64,000 bases of DNA, taken from Lonepinella koalarum. GTDB taxonomy: Bacteria > Pseudomonadota > Gammaproteobacteria > Enterobacterales > Pasteurellaceae. Both the position numbers and the translations under genes were made by a program. The stretch lies in the NCBI RefSeq assembly GCF_042926695.1, contig NZ_CP170642.1, forward strand, positions 1,364,001 through 1,428,000, in the 5' to 3' direction. Each line of letters begins with the position of its first letter. The first letter of the stretch is position 1. This document shows, one piece after another, positions 25,815 through 34,753 of the stretch. The notes below the pieces were generated by a model. That model was not told the origin of the DNA. It worked only from the letters and a program-made list of their open reading frames with translations, and searched no databases.

Positions 25815-26939
25815 CTAATGTGATCTCACCTCAATGCCTTGACCAAATTGTTTTTTCATGGCATTAACGGCAGTCCGTTTAGTGCGGTCGATCACATCAC
25901 CTGCCAACTGTCCGCACGCTGCATCAATATCATCGCCACGGGTTTTGCGTACAATCACCGTGAAACCATATTCCATTAAGGTCTTTTGGAAACGGTCAAT
26001 ACGAGTATTCGAACTTTTCGCATAAGGCGCTTCAGGGAACGGATTCCACGGAATTAAATTAATTTTGCAGGGTGTATTTTTCAATACTTCCGCCAACTGA
26101 TGAGCGTGTTCTATCCCATCATTGATCTGATTTAACAACACATATTCAATCGTTACTTTGCCGTGATTGGCATTGGACACATTTAAATAACGATGTACGC
26201 TATCCATTAACATTTTGATATTGTATTTTTTATTAATCGGCACCAGTACATCACGTAGTTCATCATTGGGAGCATGTAGGGAAATCGCCAATGCCACATC
26301 AATCATCTCGCTTAATTTATCCAACGCTGGCACAACACCTGACGTAGAAAGAGTAACTCGACGTTTAGATAAACCATAAGCAAAATCATCTAACATAATT
26401 TCCATGGCAGGCACCACATTGGCGACATTTAACAAAGGTTCACCCATTCCCATCATCACCACGTTGGTAATCGGTCGCACCCCTGTTACACCAAAATTAC
26501 CAATAATTTTAGATGCTCGCCATACCTGTCCGATAATTTCCGCCACATTTAAATTGCGATTAAACCCTTGTTGAGCAGTAGAACAGAACGTACAAGCCAA
26601 GGCACACCCTACTTGTGAAGACACACACAACGTTGCCCGATCCGCTTCAGGAATATACACGGTTTCCACCTGCTGATCGCCTACTTGCATCGCCCATTTA
26701 ATCGTACCATCGGATGAACGTTGTTCTACGGCAACTTCAGGTGCTTTAATTTCAGCCACCGATTTTAACTTTTCCCGTAACTGTTTATTAAGATTGGTCA
26801 TATTGTCGAAATTATCTTCGCCAAAATGATAAATCCATTTGACTAATTGATCGGCTCGGAATGGCTTTTCGCCCAGCTCTTTGAAAAATTCTCGCATTTG
26901 CGGACGAGTTAAATTCATTAAATTGATTTTATCTGACAT
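25815..26939 (-). CDS. rlmN: dual-specificity RNA methyltransferase RlmN
   Basis: This radical-SAM enzyme methylates C2 of A2503 in 23S rRNA and A37 of some tRNAs. The 374-residue protein has the CxxxCxxC cluster motif in CALACTFCSTAQQGF near residues 112-126 and GMGEPLLNVANVVPAM near 165-180. A C-terminal cysteine lies in AACGQLAG near 346-353 and is needed for the methyl-protein intermediate. The N-terminal helix-hairpin domain (FRADQLVKWIYHFG) is also present. Length is normal. pilF follows about 100 bp downstream, with a repeat pair in between. Confidence 0.96.
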   Translation of the reverse strand: MSDKINLMNLTRPQMREFFKELGEKPFRADQLVKWIYHFGEDNFDNMTNLNKQLREKLKSVAEIKAPEVAVEQRSSDGTIKWAMQVGDQQVETVYIPEADRATLCVSSQVGCALACTFCSTAQQGFNRNLNVAEIIGQVWRASKIIGNFGVTGVRPITNVVMMGMGEPLLNVANVVPAMEIMLDDFAYGLSKRRVTLSTSGVVPALDKLSEMIDVALAISLHAPNDELRDVLVPINKKYNIKMLMDSVHRYLNVSNANHGKVTIEYVLLNQINDGIEHAHQLAEVLKNTPCKINLIPWNPFPEAPYAKSSNTRIDRFQKTLMEYGFTVIVRKTRGDDIDAACGQLAGDVIDRTKRTAVNAMKKQFGQGIEVRSH

Positions 26940-27266
26940 ATCTACCTTATTGTCACGTTATTACACTTACGACATTGTTTATCGACATCGTTTTCGGGCA
27001 AATACACAGGTTCTCCCCTACAACAATATTTGAACAATATAAAAGGGCGTCATTCTACCGATTTCCGTCCTATTAATCTATGTGATTTTTAAAAATTATG
27101 CGAATTTTCACCGCGGTTTTTGGAATCAAGATCACAAAATTTTCATTTCGTCAGGAAAAACAAATACGCTTGTACAAAAAACAATAACAAAATACTGTTG
27201 TTGCAAACAAAATGAACATTTGCCTAGTTATAATCAAATACGTGATAAGTCTTCATCAAGATCTTT
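26940..27266. other. gene-free stretch between hipA and rlmN
   Basis: About 330 bp separate the rlmN start from the hipA stop. I see only AT-rich sequence with an imperfect CAACAACAG...TTGTTATTG hairpin near 27185-27210 followed on the minus strand by T6, which may weakly end hipA transcription. No ORF with a credible start or family similarity was found. The rlmN promoter must lie here. Confidence 0.5.
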
Positions 27267-28547
27267 TCAACCACAAATCCGCTTAGCACTCCTTTCTACC
27301 CCCAGCAAAATAGGTTCCGCAATAAAATCAGGGAGATGATTGTGTTGAATCTGGGTTAAATGTGGAATGATTTTACTGATTTCGTGTAAAATGTCTTCCA
27401 CATTTTCTTTAGCAAAACCAGCCAGTTTAGCCGTATGAAAAATATGGCGAAGTTGGATTTTGTCCCATAAATAATGTTTATTTTCACCGTGCCATGCCAT
27501 TGCCATTTTAATTTTTTGCCGGCATAATCCTTTCGGATTCATCAAAGGATAAGCGGACATCACATCATAAAAAGGCGTTAAACGATAGCGGTTGCCTTGT
27601 TCAATAAAAATACTAAAGTTTTTTGTATGTCCATCAATTGCACACAAAAGCCAAAACAAAATTTGTGCTTTGAAAAAATGTTTACGGTCATTCAGCGGAT
27701 CGGCGGAACTGTTTAACAAGCTCATAATGGTGAGAATTCCTGCGCCACCATCGGCTTCATATTTCCGAGCGGGTGCAATATTCAATGCTTGGCAGAGATC
27801 TTCTTGTGGTAAACGCACAAGCCAATTTTTTGACACCGACCAACGTCGATCAAAACGTTCTACAATTAATACCTTTGTTTCACCAAAATAACGAATTTCC
27901 GCCTTAGGAACATTCAGCCCAAATAAACGCAAAATTTCCAAACAAAGCCACTCATTCTCACAACTCATGGAAAGGTCAAGCTGACCTTGTGCCACCAGTC
28001 CGATGGGAAGTTTAAAAATATGGCTCGTTGCTGTGGAATATAATGGACGTTTCCATTGGTTTTCATGATAAAGTAACGCCGTTTTTTCTTGTGCTCCCGC
28101 CAGTGAAATCCGAAAATCATCAGTTTGATCCATGCCAAGGGGTAAGGATTGGTAATTTTGTAACAACACTTCAATTTCACGATCATTTAATGGGCTAGCA
28201 TCAACTCGCCGAACAAAATATGGCACATCACGATAAAGTTGAATTGCACCGACACAATCTTGCCCGATTGCTGAAAGTAAATCGAATGGCGTTTTCGTTT
28301 GAGTTTGAAAACGTTGCTGAATACGAGAACGAATCTGATCGTTATCCGGTAATAAGTTATCAAAGAAATTAAAAACTGCATCACCTTTGTAAATTTTATG
28401 CGATAACGGCAAGGAAAGTGAAATCGCTCGTGAACGTGGAGAATCTAGCCAATTTAGGCTATATTGAAATTCAGTTGCACCATTATCAAGTTTACACCAT
28501 TGTCCAACACGAATCCCATTCATTGCGATATTAAGTTTGTTTTCCAT
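27267..28547 (-). CDS. hipA: serine/threonine kinase toxin HipA
   Basis: HipA phosphorylates glutamyl-tRNA synthetase in E. coli, inducing dormancy and persistence. The 426-residue protein keeps the family blocks SRAISLSLPLSHKIYKGDAVFNFFDNLLPDN (in parts), FDLLSAIGQDCVGAIQL near 93-109 and the P-loop-like ISLAGAQEKTALL near 148-160, which includes the regulatory serine region. The catalytic segment AIDGHTKNFSIFI near 308-320 and LTPFYDVMSAYP near 329-340 are also kept. Catalytic Asp and Asn are present, so it looks active. It starts at the ATG overlapping the hipB stop (TAATG). Confidence 0.93.
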   Translation of the reverse strand: MENKLNIAMNGIRVGQWCKLDNGATEFQYSLNWLDSPRSRAISLSLPLSHKIYKGDAVFNFFDNLLPDNDQIRSRIQQRFQTQTKTPFDLLSAIGQDCVGAIQLYRDVPYFVRRVDASPLNDREIEVLLQNYQSLPLGMDQTDDFRISLAGAQEKTALLYHENQWKRPLYSTATSHIFKLPIGLVAQGQLDLSMSCENEWLCLEILRLFGLNVPKAEIRYFGETKVLIVERFDRRWSVSKNWLVRLPQEDLCQALNIAPARKYEADGGAGILTIMSLLNSSADPLNDRKHFFKAQILFWLLCAIDGHTKNFSIFIEQGNRYRLTPFYDVMSAYPLMNPKGLCRQKIKMAMAWHGENKHYLWDKIQLRHIFHTAKLAGFAKENVEDILHEISKIIPHLTQIQHNHLPDFIAEPILLGVERSAKRICG

Positions 28548-28864
28548 TACCAAATCTCATCATCAACGTTATATTTCGCGCCATCCTCAGCGATGGATAG
28601 TTCTGTCAATATTTCACTTTGTTTATTCGGCATCATTTGCCCTTTTGTTGGACGGGGTTGTACGATAAGTTCCAATTCTAATGCCATTAAAATTTTAAAT
28701 AAGGTGTCTAATTTTGTGCTTTCAGGGGTGTTTTCAAATACTGAAATCGTAGCTTGTTTTGTTGCTGCTCGTTTTGCTACGTCCATTTGTGAGAGATTCG
28801 CTTGATAACGAAACTCACGAATAATTTGCGAAAGTGCTTTTGCACTGGTAATACTTATTGCCAT
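28547..28864 (-). CDS. hipB: antitoxin and autorepressor HipB
   Basis: This 105-residue protein carries an XRE-type helix-turn-helix (IIREFRYQANLSQMDVAKRA, with KQATISVFENTPESTKLDTL following, about residues 12-52). It neutralises HipA and represses the operon by binding repeated TATCC-N8-GGATA operators in E. coli. The length is somewhat longer than E. coli HipB (88), with a polar C-terminal tail. The stop codon overlaps the hipA ATG. Three matching operators, exactly 28 bp apart, lie upstream. Confidence 0.9.
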   Translation of the reverse strand: MAISITSAKALSQIIREFRYQANLSQMDVAKRAATKQATISVFENTPESTKLDTLFKILMALELELIVQPRPTKGQMMPNKQSEILTELSIAEDGAKYNVDDEIW

Positions 28865-28875
28865 AACTTACTTCT

Positions 28876-28949
28876 TATACCGTAAAAAGGATAAATCATA
28901 TTTTATACCCTTTAAGGGATTATTGCAACATTATCCTTTGTAAAGGTTA
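28876..28949 (-). promoter_or_regulatory. three HipB-type operators with 28-bp spacing
   Basis: TATAC-N8-GGATA starts at 28876, TATAC-N8-GGATT at 28904 and TATCC-N8-GGTTA at 28932. Each fits the E. coli HipB operator TATCC-N8-GGATA with one or two changes, and the period is exactly 28 bp. The array lies just upstream of hipB, between it and ccmI, where autoregulation is expected. Confidence 0.75.
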
Positions 28950-28961
28950 AATTATCGCATT

Positions 28962-29651
28962 TTATTTACCTTGCAGTTCTTCCAACGCATCTCTCGCCGA
29001 ACGAATAGAACGCTCAAGTAAATCCCGTTTTGGATCATTTTCTGGCATTAATTTCAACATCATCGACCAGCTAACTATTGCCATTTTGTAGTCTTGTTGT
29101 TCAAAATAACGAAATGCCAATAAACTCAACGCATCTAAATTGCTATGATCTTGGCGGATTACCTGTTTTAATAAGGTTTCACCTTGATTTTTATCAGTAA
29201 CGTCATCGGAAAACATTAAGATCCGAGCATAAGCCAATTTATAGTCAATATCATCAGGTTTAATCTGATGTGCTTTGGCATAACTGTCTAACGCCAATTT
29301 GCCATCGCCTAATGCCATGCCTAACTGCCCCAATAAAAACCAACGTTGATCATCATTAGGCGTTTGTTGTACTTTTAACCGAAGACCGATGGCAAATTGT
29401 TGCATTTCCTGTTCGCTGAGCGGTTTACTTTCTTGTTCTTCGATTCGCTCATAGAAATACGGCAATTTGTCCGCTGTTTTATCTAACATAGTTTGTGCTT
29501 GCCACGCTCCTAAATGGAAATAGCTCAGCCCAGCGATGATGCCGAGGACTAAAAAGCCACTCACAAAATATAGTTTGTTATTTTTCAACAGAGGATAAAA
29601 CCCAATCAAAGCGACCAATAAGGTTAATAAGCCAATAATTAGCCACATCAT
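28962..29651 (-). CDS. ccmI: c-type cytochrome biogenesis protein CcmI (CycH-like)
   Basis: CcmI is the TPR subunit of the haem lyase module that holds apocytochrome c for haem attachment. The 229-residue protein has two N-terminal transmembrane helices (about 3-22 and 29-49) and a periplasmic TPR region (QRWFLLGQLGMALGDGKLALDSYAKAH, in parts, about 102-128, and DALSLLAFRYFEQQDYKMAIVSW). NrfG-type proteins look similar, but fusion-free position at the end of the ccm operon supports CcmI. It overlaps ccmH by 4 nt. It is the last gene of the operon. Confidence 0.85.
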   Translation of the reverse strand: MMWLIIGLLTLLVALIGFYPLLKNNKLYFVSGFLVLGIIAGLSYFHLGAWQAQTMLDKTADKLPYFYERIEEQESKPLSEQEMQQFAIGLRLKVQQTPNDDQRWFLLGQLGMALGDGKLALDSYAKAHQIKPDDIDYKLAYARILMFSDDVTDKNQGETLLKQVIRQDHSNLDALSLLAFRYFEQQDYKMAIVSWSMMLKLMPENDPKRDLLERSIRSARDALEELQGK

Positions 29652-30046
29652 TTTTCACCTGCCTGTTGTTTTTTTTTGGGGGGACGAAAAACGATAAATA
29701 ATCCGCCTAAAAACAATAATGCGGGGATCAGCCAAAGCATAATAGTAGCAGGGGTTAATGGTGGATCGTAGGTAACAAAATGACCGTAACGTTGCACCAT
29801 ATAATCCACAATTTCCTGTTTCGTTTTACCTGCTTGCAACAGCTCAAATACTTTAGCCCGCATATCCACCGCAATGGTCGCATTACTGTCAGCAATATTG
29901 TTATTTTGACATTGCGGACAGCGGAGCTGTTGGGTCAGTTGATGATAATCCGATTCCTGTTGATCAGATTGAAAATTAAAAGCATCAATAGCAGAAAACG
30001 TCGAAATACTGAACAATAACAATAAAAGTGCGGTAATTTTTTTCAT
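29648..30046 (-). CDS. ccmH: cytochrome c-type biogenesis protein CcmH (thioredoxin-like)
   Basis: This 132-residue protein has a signal sequence (KKITALLLLLFSISTFS), the redox motif LRCPQCQNN near residues 42-50 and a C-terminal transmembrane helix (LWLIPALLFLGGLFIVF near 101-117). It reduces apocytochrome CxxCH cysteines together with CcmG. A longer frame exists, but the ATG overlapping the ccmG stop (TAATG), with GGAG upstream, is the proper start. It corresponds to the N-terminal half of E. coli CcmH; the C-terminal half is the separate ccmI here. Confidence 0.92.
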   Translation of the reverse strand: MKKITALLLLLFSISTFSAIDAFNFQSDQQESDYHQLTQQLRCPQCQNNNIADSNATIAVDMRAKVFELLQAGKTKQEIVDYMVQRYGHFVTYDPPLTPATIMLWLIPALLFLGGLFIVFRPPKKKQQAGEK

Positions 30047-30594
30047 TATTTTTGCTCCATTAAACGTTGATAAATCGGCTGAATTTTTTGTTGCCACACT
30101 TTTTCATTTAAATCACCGGCGTGACGGTAATGAATAATACCGTTGCCATCAATAATAAAAGTTTCAGGTGCGCCATACACACCTAAATCCAAACCAAATG
30201 ATCCTTTTTCATCAAATAATACCTGTTGATAAGGGTTATTCAATCGTTGTAACCAATTGATGGCTTTATCACGTTGATCTTTATAATTCACACCAATAAT
30301 GCTTATTCCTTGCTCGGCTAACTGGTTTAAATATTGATGTTCAGCATAACAAGTAGGACACCAAGTCGCCCACACATTAAGCAAAATCGGCTTACCTTGT
30401 TGAAAAATTTGCTGATTAACTTGTTGATTAGTAAATAAATCATATAACCTTGCCGATGGCACGGCTTGACCGACTAAAGCACTTTCTAAGGCTTTAGGGT
30501 CATCTCCTTGTCCATTACGTTGTAACTGTACGAAAAAGGTGACAATCAATGCTACAAAGAAAATTAACGGTAAAAAAAGTTTCTTATTCATCAT
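30046..30594 (-). CDS. ccmG: thiol:disulfide interchange protein CcmG (DsbE)
   Basis: This membrane-anchored periplasmic thioredoxin keeps apocytochrome c cysteines reduced. The 182-residue protein has an N-terminal anchor (FLPLIFFVALIVTFFVQL near 6-23) and the active site NVWATWCPTCYAEH near 71-84. GVNYKDQRDKAINWL and GVYGAPETFIIDGNGIIHYRH follow, all typical of DsbE. It overlaps ccmF upstream by 4 nt and ccmH downstream by 1 nt. Confidence 0.95.
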   Translation of the reverse strand: MMNKKLFLPLIFFVALIVTFFVQLQRNGQGDDPKALESALVGQAVPSARLYDLFTNQQVNQQIFQQGKPILLNVWATWCPTCYAEHQYLNQLAEQGISIIGVNYKDQRDKAINWLQRLNNPYQQVLFDEKGSFGLDLGVYGAPETFIIDGNGIIHYRHAGDLNEKVWQQKIQPIYQRLMEQK

Positions 30595-32537
30595 ATTTTC
30601 ACCTTTTTATTGGTACGATAACGACGGTCAAACAGGCAAAGCACGCCCCCGAATGCCATACATAATCCTCCAAACCAAATCCAACGCACAAAAGGCTTGT
30701 AATATAAACGTAACGCCCAAGAGCCATCGCCTAAACTTTCGCCAAGTGCCACATAAAGATCTCGAGTAAAGCCCCAGTCAATAGCAGCTTCGGTCATGGT
30801 CATTTTGCTGACAGTGTAAAAACGTTTTTCGGCGTACAGTGTCGTTGCTAATTTATCCCCCTGATAGATCGCCACTTCCGCTTTGCCACCCGCATAATTT
30901 GGTCCATTGGCATCGCTGATGCCGTTAAACTGAAAACGATAATCGGCAATTTGTACGCTATCGCCCACATTCATTCGCACATCTCGCTCAATGCTGAAAT
31001 TTTGGCTAAAGGCAATGCCCCAAATGGTCATCGCGACCCCTAAGTGAGCGAATAACATTCCCCAATAGGATCGACTAAATTTTCCTAGTCCAGTCCAAAA
31101 ACCGGTACGATCCGTAGCTCGTTGATAAAGTTCATAAACCGTTAATAATACAATAATAGCGGACATCATTGAACCAAGTACCGCACTCACGGTTAATTTA
31201 TTTTGCAACCAATACGGCAAAGCAAACCCCAAAATTGCCATAAAAATCAACGCACTAATCACTGGTTTACGAATCGCAGAAAACTGATCTCGTCGCCATT
31301 TAACTAAAGGTCCAATACCCAATAATAGCGCAAATGGTGTGGTAATAATCAAAAACATTTGATCAAAGAATGGGGCGCCAATAGAAATTGTACCTAACCC
31401 CAGTTGTTTATGCACCAACGGCAATAATGTACCTAATAACACTACCGAAAGTGCGGTCATTAACAAAATATTATTGAGCAATAACAGACCTTCACGGCTA
31501 TAACGTTGTGCATTATTGTATGAACGAATTTGGTTGCCTTTAATCGCATACAGGACAAGCGAGCCACCAACTACCACCACCAAATACGCTAAAATATACA
31601 AGCCACGAGTAGGATCGGATGCGAAAGCGTGAACGGAGACTAAAATCCCTGAGCGCACTAAAAACGTACCGAGCAGACAAAGGGAAAAGGCTAAAATGGC
31701 CAGTAATACCGTCCATGCCTTAAATGAACCTCGTTTTTCGGTAACAGCTAAACTGTGCAGTAATGCCGTTCCCACCAGCCAAGGCATTAAAGAAGCATTT
31801 TCTACGGGATCCCAGAACCACCAGCCACCCCAGCCAAGTTCGTAATATGCCCACCATGAACCTAGCACAATGCCTAAGGTTAAAAATAACCACGCAGCAA
31901 GCGTCCAAGGTCTGGACCATTTCGCCCACGTAGTATCTAATTTACCGCTCATTAATGCTGCAATGGCGAAAGCAAAGACGACCGAAAAGCCCACATAGCC
32001 CATATATAACAAGGGCGGATGAAAAATTAAGCCGACATCTTGCAATAGTGGGTTGAGTTCGCGACCGTCCACCGGGAAATTAGGAAAAGTGCGGTTAAAT
32101 GGATTGGATGTAAACAGCACAAAAATCAAAAAGCCAATGCTCACAATCCCCATAATACCTAACACTCGAGCCACTGCTTGTTGGGGTAAAGATCGGCTGA
32201 ACGTTGCCACCGCAGCCGCCCAAAAAGTGAGTAACCAAATCCACAGTAACAATGATCCTTCATGGGATCCCCACACCGCTGATAAACGGTATTGCAAAGG
32301 CAAATTGCTATTGGAATTGTTAACCACATATTGTACGGTAAAATCGTTAACCGCAAAGACATAGAATAATGCGCCGAAAGCCAAGGTTAAGCTAAAAAAT
32401 AGGGCATAAGTAAGTGGGCGTGCCAACGCCATCATCATGCCATTGCCTTTTTCTACTCCCCATAAGGGGAAAATGGCTAATAACACTGATACTGCCAAAC
32501 TCAAAGCTAAAGCATAATTACCAAGTTCAGGAATCAT
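30591..32537 (-). CDS. ccmF: haem lyase subunit CcmF
   Basis: CcmF is a large inner-membrane haem-handling protein that ligates haem to apocytochrome c. The 648-residue protein has about 14-15 hydrophobic segments. The tryptophan-rich WWD motif GWGGWWFWDPVENASLMPWL lies near residues 230-249, with the flanking HPPLLYMGY near 172-180 and the conserved histidines of family members. Length matches E. coli CcmF (647). The stop overlaps ccmG; the start codon shares a base with the ccmE stop. Confidence 0.96.
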   Translation of the reverse strand: MIPELGNYALALSLAVSVLLAIFPLWGVEKGNGMMMALARPLTYALFFSLTLAFGALFYVFAVNDFTVQYVVNNSNSNLPLQYRLSAVWGSHEGSLLLWIWLLTFWAAAVATFSRSLPQQAVARVLGIMGIVSIGFLIFVLFTSNPFNRTFPNFPVDGRELNPLLQDVGLIFHPPLLYMGYVGFSVVFAFAIAALMSGKLDTTWAKWSRPWTLAAWLFLTLGIVLGSWWAYYELGWGGWWFWDPVENASLMPWLVGTALLHSLAVTEKRGSFKAWTVLLAILAFSLCLLGTFLVRSGILVSVHAFASDPTRGLYILAYLVVVVGGSLVLYAIKGNQIRSYNNAQRYSREGLLLLNNILLMTALSVVLLGTLLPLVHKQLGLGTISIGAPFFDQMFLIITTPFALLLGIGPLVKWRRDQFSAIRKPVISALIFMAILGFALPYWLQNKLTVSAVLGSMMSAIIVLLTVYELYQRATDRTGFWTGLGKFSRSYWGMLFAHLGVAMTIWGIAFSQNFSIERDVRMNVGDSVQIADYRFQFNGISDANGPNYAGGKAEVAIYQGDKLATTLYAEKRFYTVSKMTMTEAAIDWGFTRDLYVALGESLGDGSWALRLYYKPFVRWIWFGGLCMAFGGVLCLFDRRYRTNKKVKI

Positions 32538-33076
32538 TATTGTCTCTCTGGTTGAGCCAATTGTTGAACTTTTTCTTGACGATCACGTTCACTTTCGCCG
32601 TTCAAATCGCTTTCTGATACGCCCATTGGTTGATGTACTTTTTTCAACTGATCACCAAGTTCAGGCGGTACATAGTTTTCATCATGTTTCGCTAACACTT
32701 CTGTCGCTTCTAACACTGTGGGGGCAATAAGTTTACCCTGTGCCACAATGCCCTGCCCTTCACGGAATAAATCAGGCAAAATGCCTTCATATTGCACAGT
32801 GATCGCCGGTCCAATATCATTTAAATCAAACCGCACTTTCAGGCTTTTTTCATCTCGTTGCACCGATCCTTCCACCACCATACCACCTACCCGAAGACGT
32901 TGTCCCACTGCTGGCTTTAATTCAGGATTATCATTTTTACCATAGACAATTTCAGACGGTGTGTAAAACAGATCAATATTGGAACGCAAGGCATAAGTAA
33001 TTAAACCTGTGGCAATCGCCATCCCCACCAACACAAATACCACAATGATTAAACGAGATTTACGTCTAGGGTTCAT
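32537..33076 (-). CDS. ccmE: haem chaperone CcmE
   Basis: CcmE binds haem covalently in the periplasm and passes it to CcmF. The 179-residue protein has a single N-terminal anchor (RLIIVVFVLVGMAIATGLITY, in parts), an OB-fold (RLRVGGMVVEGSV, VRFDLND, ITVQYEGILPDLFREGQGIVA) and the haem-binding LAKHDENYVPPE, with His131 and Tyr135 as the expected ligands. The C-terminal tail is polar and longer than in E. coli. It starts 1 nt after the ccmD stop. Confidence 0.96.
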   Translation of the reverse strand: MNPRRKSRLIIVVFVLVGMAIATGLITYALRSNIDLFYTPSEIVYGKNDNPELKPAVGQRLRVGGMVVEGSVQRDEKSLKVRFDLNDIGPAITVQYEGILPDLFREGQGIVAQGKLIAPTVLEATEVLAKHDENYVPPELGDQLKKVHQPMGVSESDLNGESERDRQEKVQQLAQPERQ

Positions 33077-33292
33077 TTATATATCCCCCTTTGCCTTTTC
33101 TTGCCGGTGAGCCTTTAAGCCTGCTTCTCTTGCTTGTTCACGACGAATATCAGCAAAAATACGGTGTTTTTCACGATAGCTTTGCACCGCTAAAATCCCT
33201 ATTGCCAAAAACGAAATACCATAGGAAAGCCATACATAAAAACCATAGCCCCCCATGTTAAAAAAATCCCCCCACGATTGGAAAAACATCAC
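33077..33292 (-). CDS. ccmD: haem exporter accessory protein CcmD
   Basis: This 71-residue small membrane protein helps release holo-CcmE from CcmABC. The family opening SWGDFFNMGGYGFYVWLSYG (about 6-25) is intact, followed by the single transmembrane helix and a basic, charged tail. It sits between ccmC and ccmE as expected. Confidence 0.92.
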   Translation of the reverse strand: MMFFQSWGDFFNMGGYGFYVWLSYGISFLAIGILAVQSYREKHRIFADIRREQAREAGLKAHRQEKAKGDI

Positions 33293-33332
33293 GTCCCCCT
33301 ATAAAAAATTAAAAAAATAAACACACTCAAAA

Positions 33333-34067
33333 TTATTTTATCGCCAACGCTTTCACCCACGTTCGTTTGCTGTCTTCACGCAACAACGCATTACGATAAC
33401 GCACCAATCCTAACCAAAGACTCAAGGTCATAAAACCAAAAATACTGAAAATTAACGGAATTAACATGGACGTCGCCATTGATGGTTTATCCAATTTAGT
33501 GATGGTCGCGCCTTGATGCAAAGTATTCCACCATTCCACCGAAAAATGGATAATCGGAATATTAATCACCCCTACTACACATAAAATTGCCGCCGCTTTC
33601 ATTCCCGTATGGCGATCCTGAAATGCAGAATACAATGCCATCACACCTAAATATAAAAACAACAAAATCAAGGATGAGGTTAAACGTGCATCCCACACCC
33701 ACCAAGTTCCCCACATGGGTTTGCCCCAAATTGCCCCTGTTGCCAACGACAAAAAGGTCAATACCGCCCCGATCGGTGCAATCGCAATAATAGAAAGATG
33801 AGCCTGTTTAATTTGCCATACCAAACCAATAAAACCGGCTAACGCCATTGAGACATAAATCCCCATCGACCAAATAGCGGTAGGAACATGAACATAAATA
33901 ATCCGAAATCCGTTACCCTGTTGATAATCGGCAGGCGCGAATGCCAAGCCCCAAACCATGCCCACCGCGAGTAACACAAGGGTTAGCGCCGCCACAAAGG
34001 GAATGCATTTCCCACATAAAGCATATTGAGTTTCAGGTTTTGCATAAGGATGTAACCACGTCCACAT
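33333..34067 (-). CDS. ccmC: haem exporter protein CcmC
   Basis: CcmC is the six-helix membrane protein that loads haem onto CcmE. The 244-residue protein carries the WWD motif WGTWWVWDARLTSSLIL near residues 116-132 and the conserved HVPTAIWSMGIY near 59-70. His in HVP and in IHFSVEWWNTLHQG are the usual haem ligands. Length matches family members. It follows ccmB after a 23-bp gap and precedes ccmD by 40 bp. Confidence 0.95.
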   Translation of the reverse strand: MWTWLHPYAKPETQYALCGKCIPFVAALTLVLLAVGMVWGLAFAPADYQQGNGFRIIYVHVPTAIWSMGIYVSMALAGFIGLVWQIKQAHLSIIAIAPIGAVLTFLSLATGAIWGKPMWGTWWVWDARLTSSLILLFLYLGVMALYSAFQDRHTGMKAAAILCVVGVINIPIIHFSVEWWNTLHQGATITKLDKPSMATSMLIPLIFSIFGFMTLSLWLGLVRYRNALLREDSKRTWVKALAIK

Positions 34068-34090
34068 AGATAATCTTTCCTTTTTAGTTA

Positions 34091-34753
34091 TTACGCTAAA
34101 CTAATACGTAACGCTGCTGCTATGGCAAAGGGCGATAAAGTTAGCGTAATTGCCAAAATTGCCCCGAGGATGGCAAGTTGTCCAGCATAAGGCATATTTA
34201 AACTTGCCGCATCTAGCACGGAGGTTGAAAAAATCAACACCGGAATAAACAACGGTAATACAATTAAACTTAATAACACACCACCTTTGCGTAACCCCAC
34301 GGTCAATGCCACGCCAATGGCCCCAAGGCAACTTAATACGGGCGTGCCGATTAACAAAGTCAACACCAACGCCCACCAAATCTCAGGCTCAAGGGATAAT
34401 AACAATGCCACGATAGGCGATAATAAAATCAACGGTAATCCAGTTAAAAACCAGTGTGCAATGACTTTTGCCAATGCTGTCAATGCCAACGGTTGAGCAA
34501 GTAATATCAATTGTTCAAGTGAACCGTCCGCAAAATCATCACGAAATAACCGTTCAAAAGAAAGTAAAGCAGATAACAACGCCGCCACCCAGACTACTGC
34601 CGGGGCAATTTTCGCTAATAATTTTGGCTCAGCTCCCATGGCTAACGGAAATAACGTCACCACAATTAAAAAGAACCATAACGGGTTTAGAATTTCTGCC
34701 GGTTTGCGCCATGCAATTTTGAGTTCTCGTTGCATAATTTGCATGAAGATCAT
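34091..34753 (-). CDS. ccmB: haem exporter protein CcmB (ABC permease)
   Basis: This is the membrane subunit of the CcmAB ABC complex that releases holo-CcmE. The 220-residue protein has six hydrophobic helices, and the family motifs RELKIAWRKPAEILNPLWFF near 9-28 and FADGSLEQLILLAQPL near 75-90 are present. The start codon overlaps the ccmA stop by 4 nt, so the two subunits are translationally coupled. Confidence 0.95.
   Translation of the reverse strand: MIFMQIMQRELKIAWRKPAEILNPLWFFLIVVTLFPLAMGAEPKLLAKIAPAVVWVAALLSALLSFERLFRDDFADGSLEQLILLAQPLALTALAKVIAHWFLTGLPLILLSPIVALLLSLEPEIWWALVLTLLIGTPVLSCLGAIGVALTVGLRKGGVLLSLIVLPLFIPVLIFSTSVLDAASLNMPYAGQLAILGAILAITLTLSPFAIAAALRISLA

Noticed and set aside
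27082..27339. 85-codon frame overlapping the end of hipA
   Set aside because: No ribosome-binding site, it overlaps hipA on the other strand, and composition shows no protein-like pattern.
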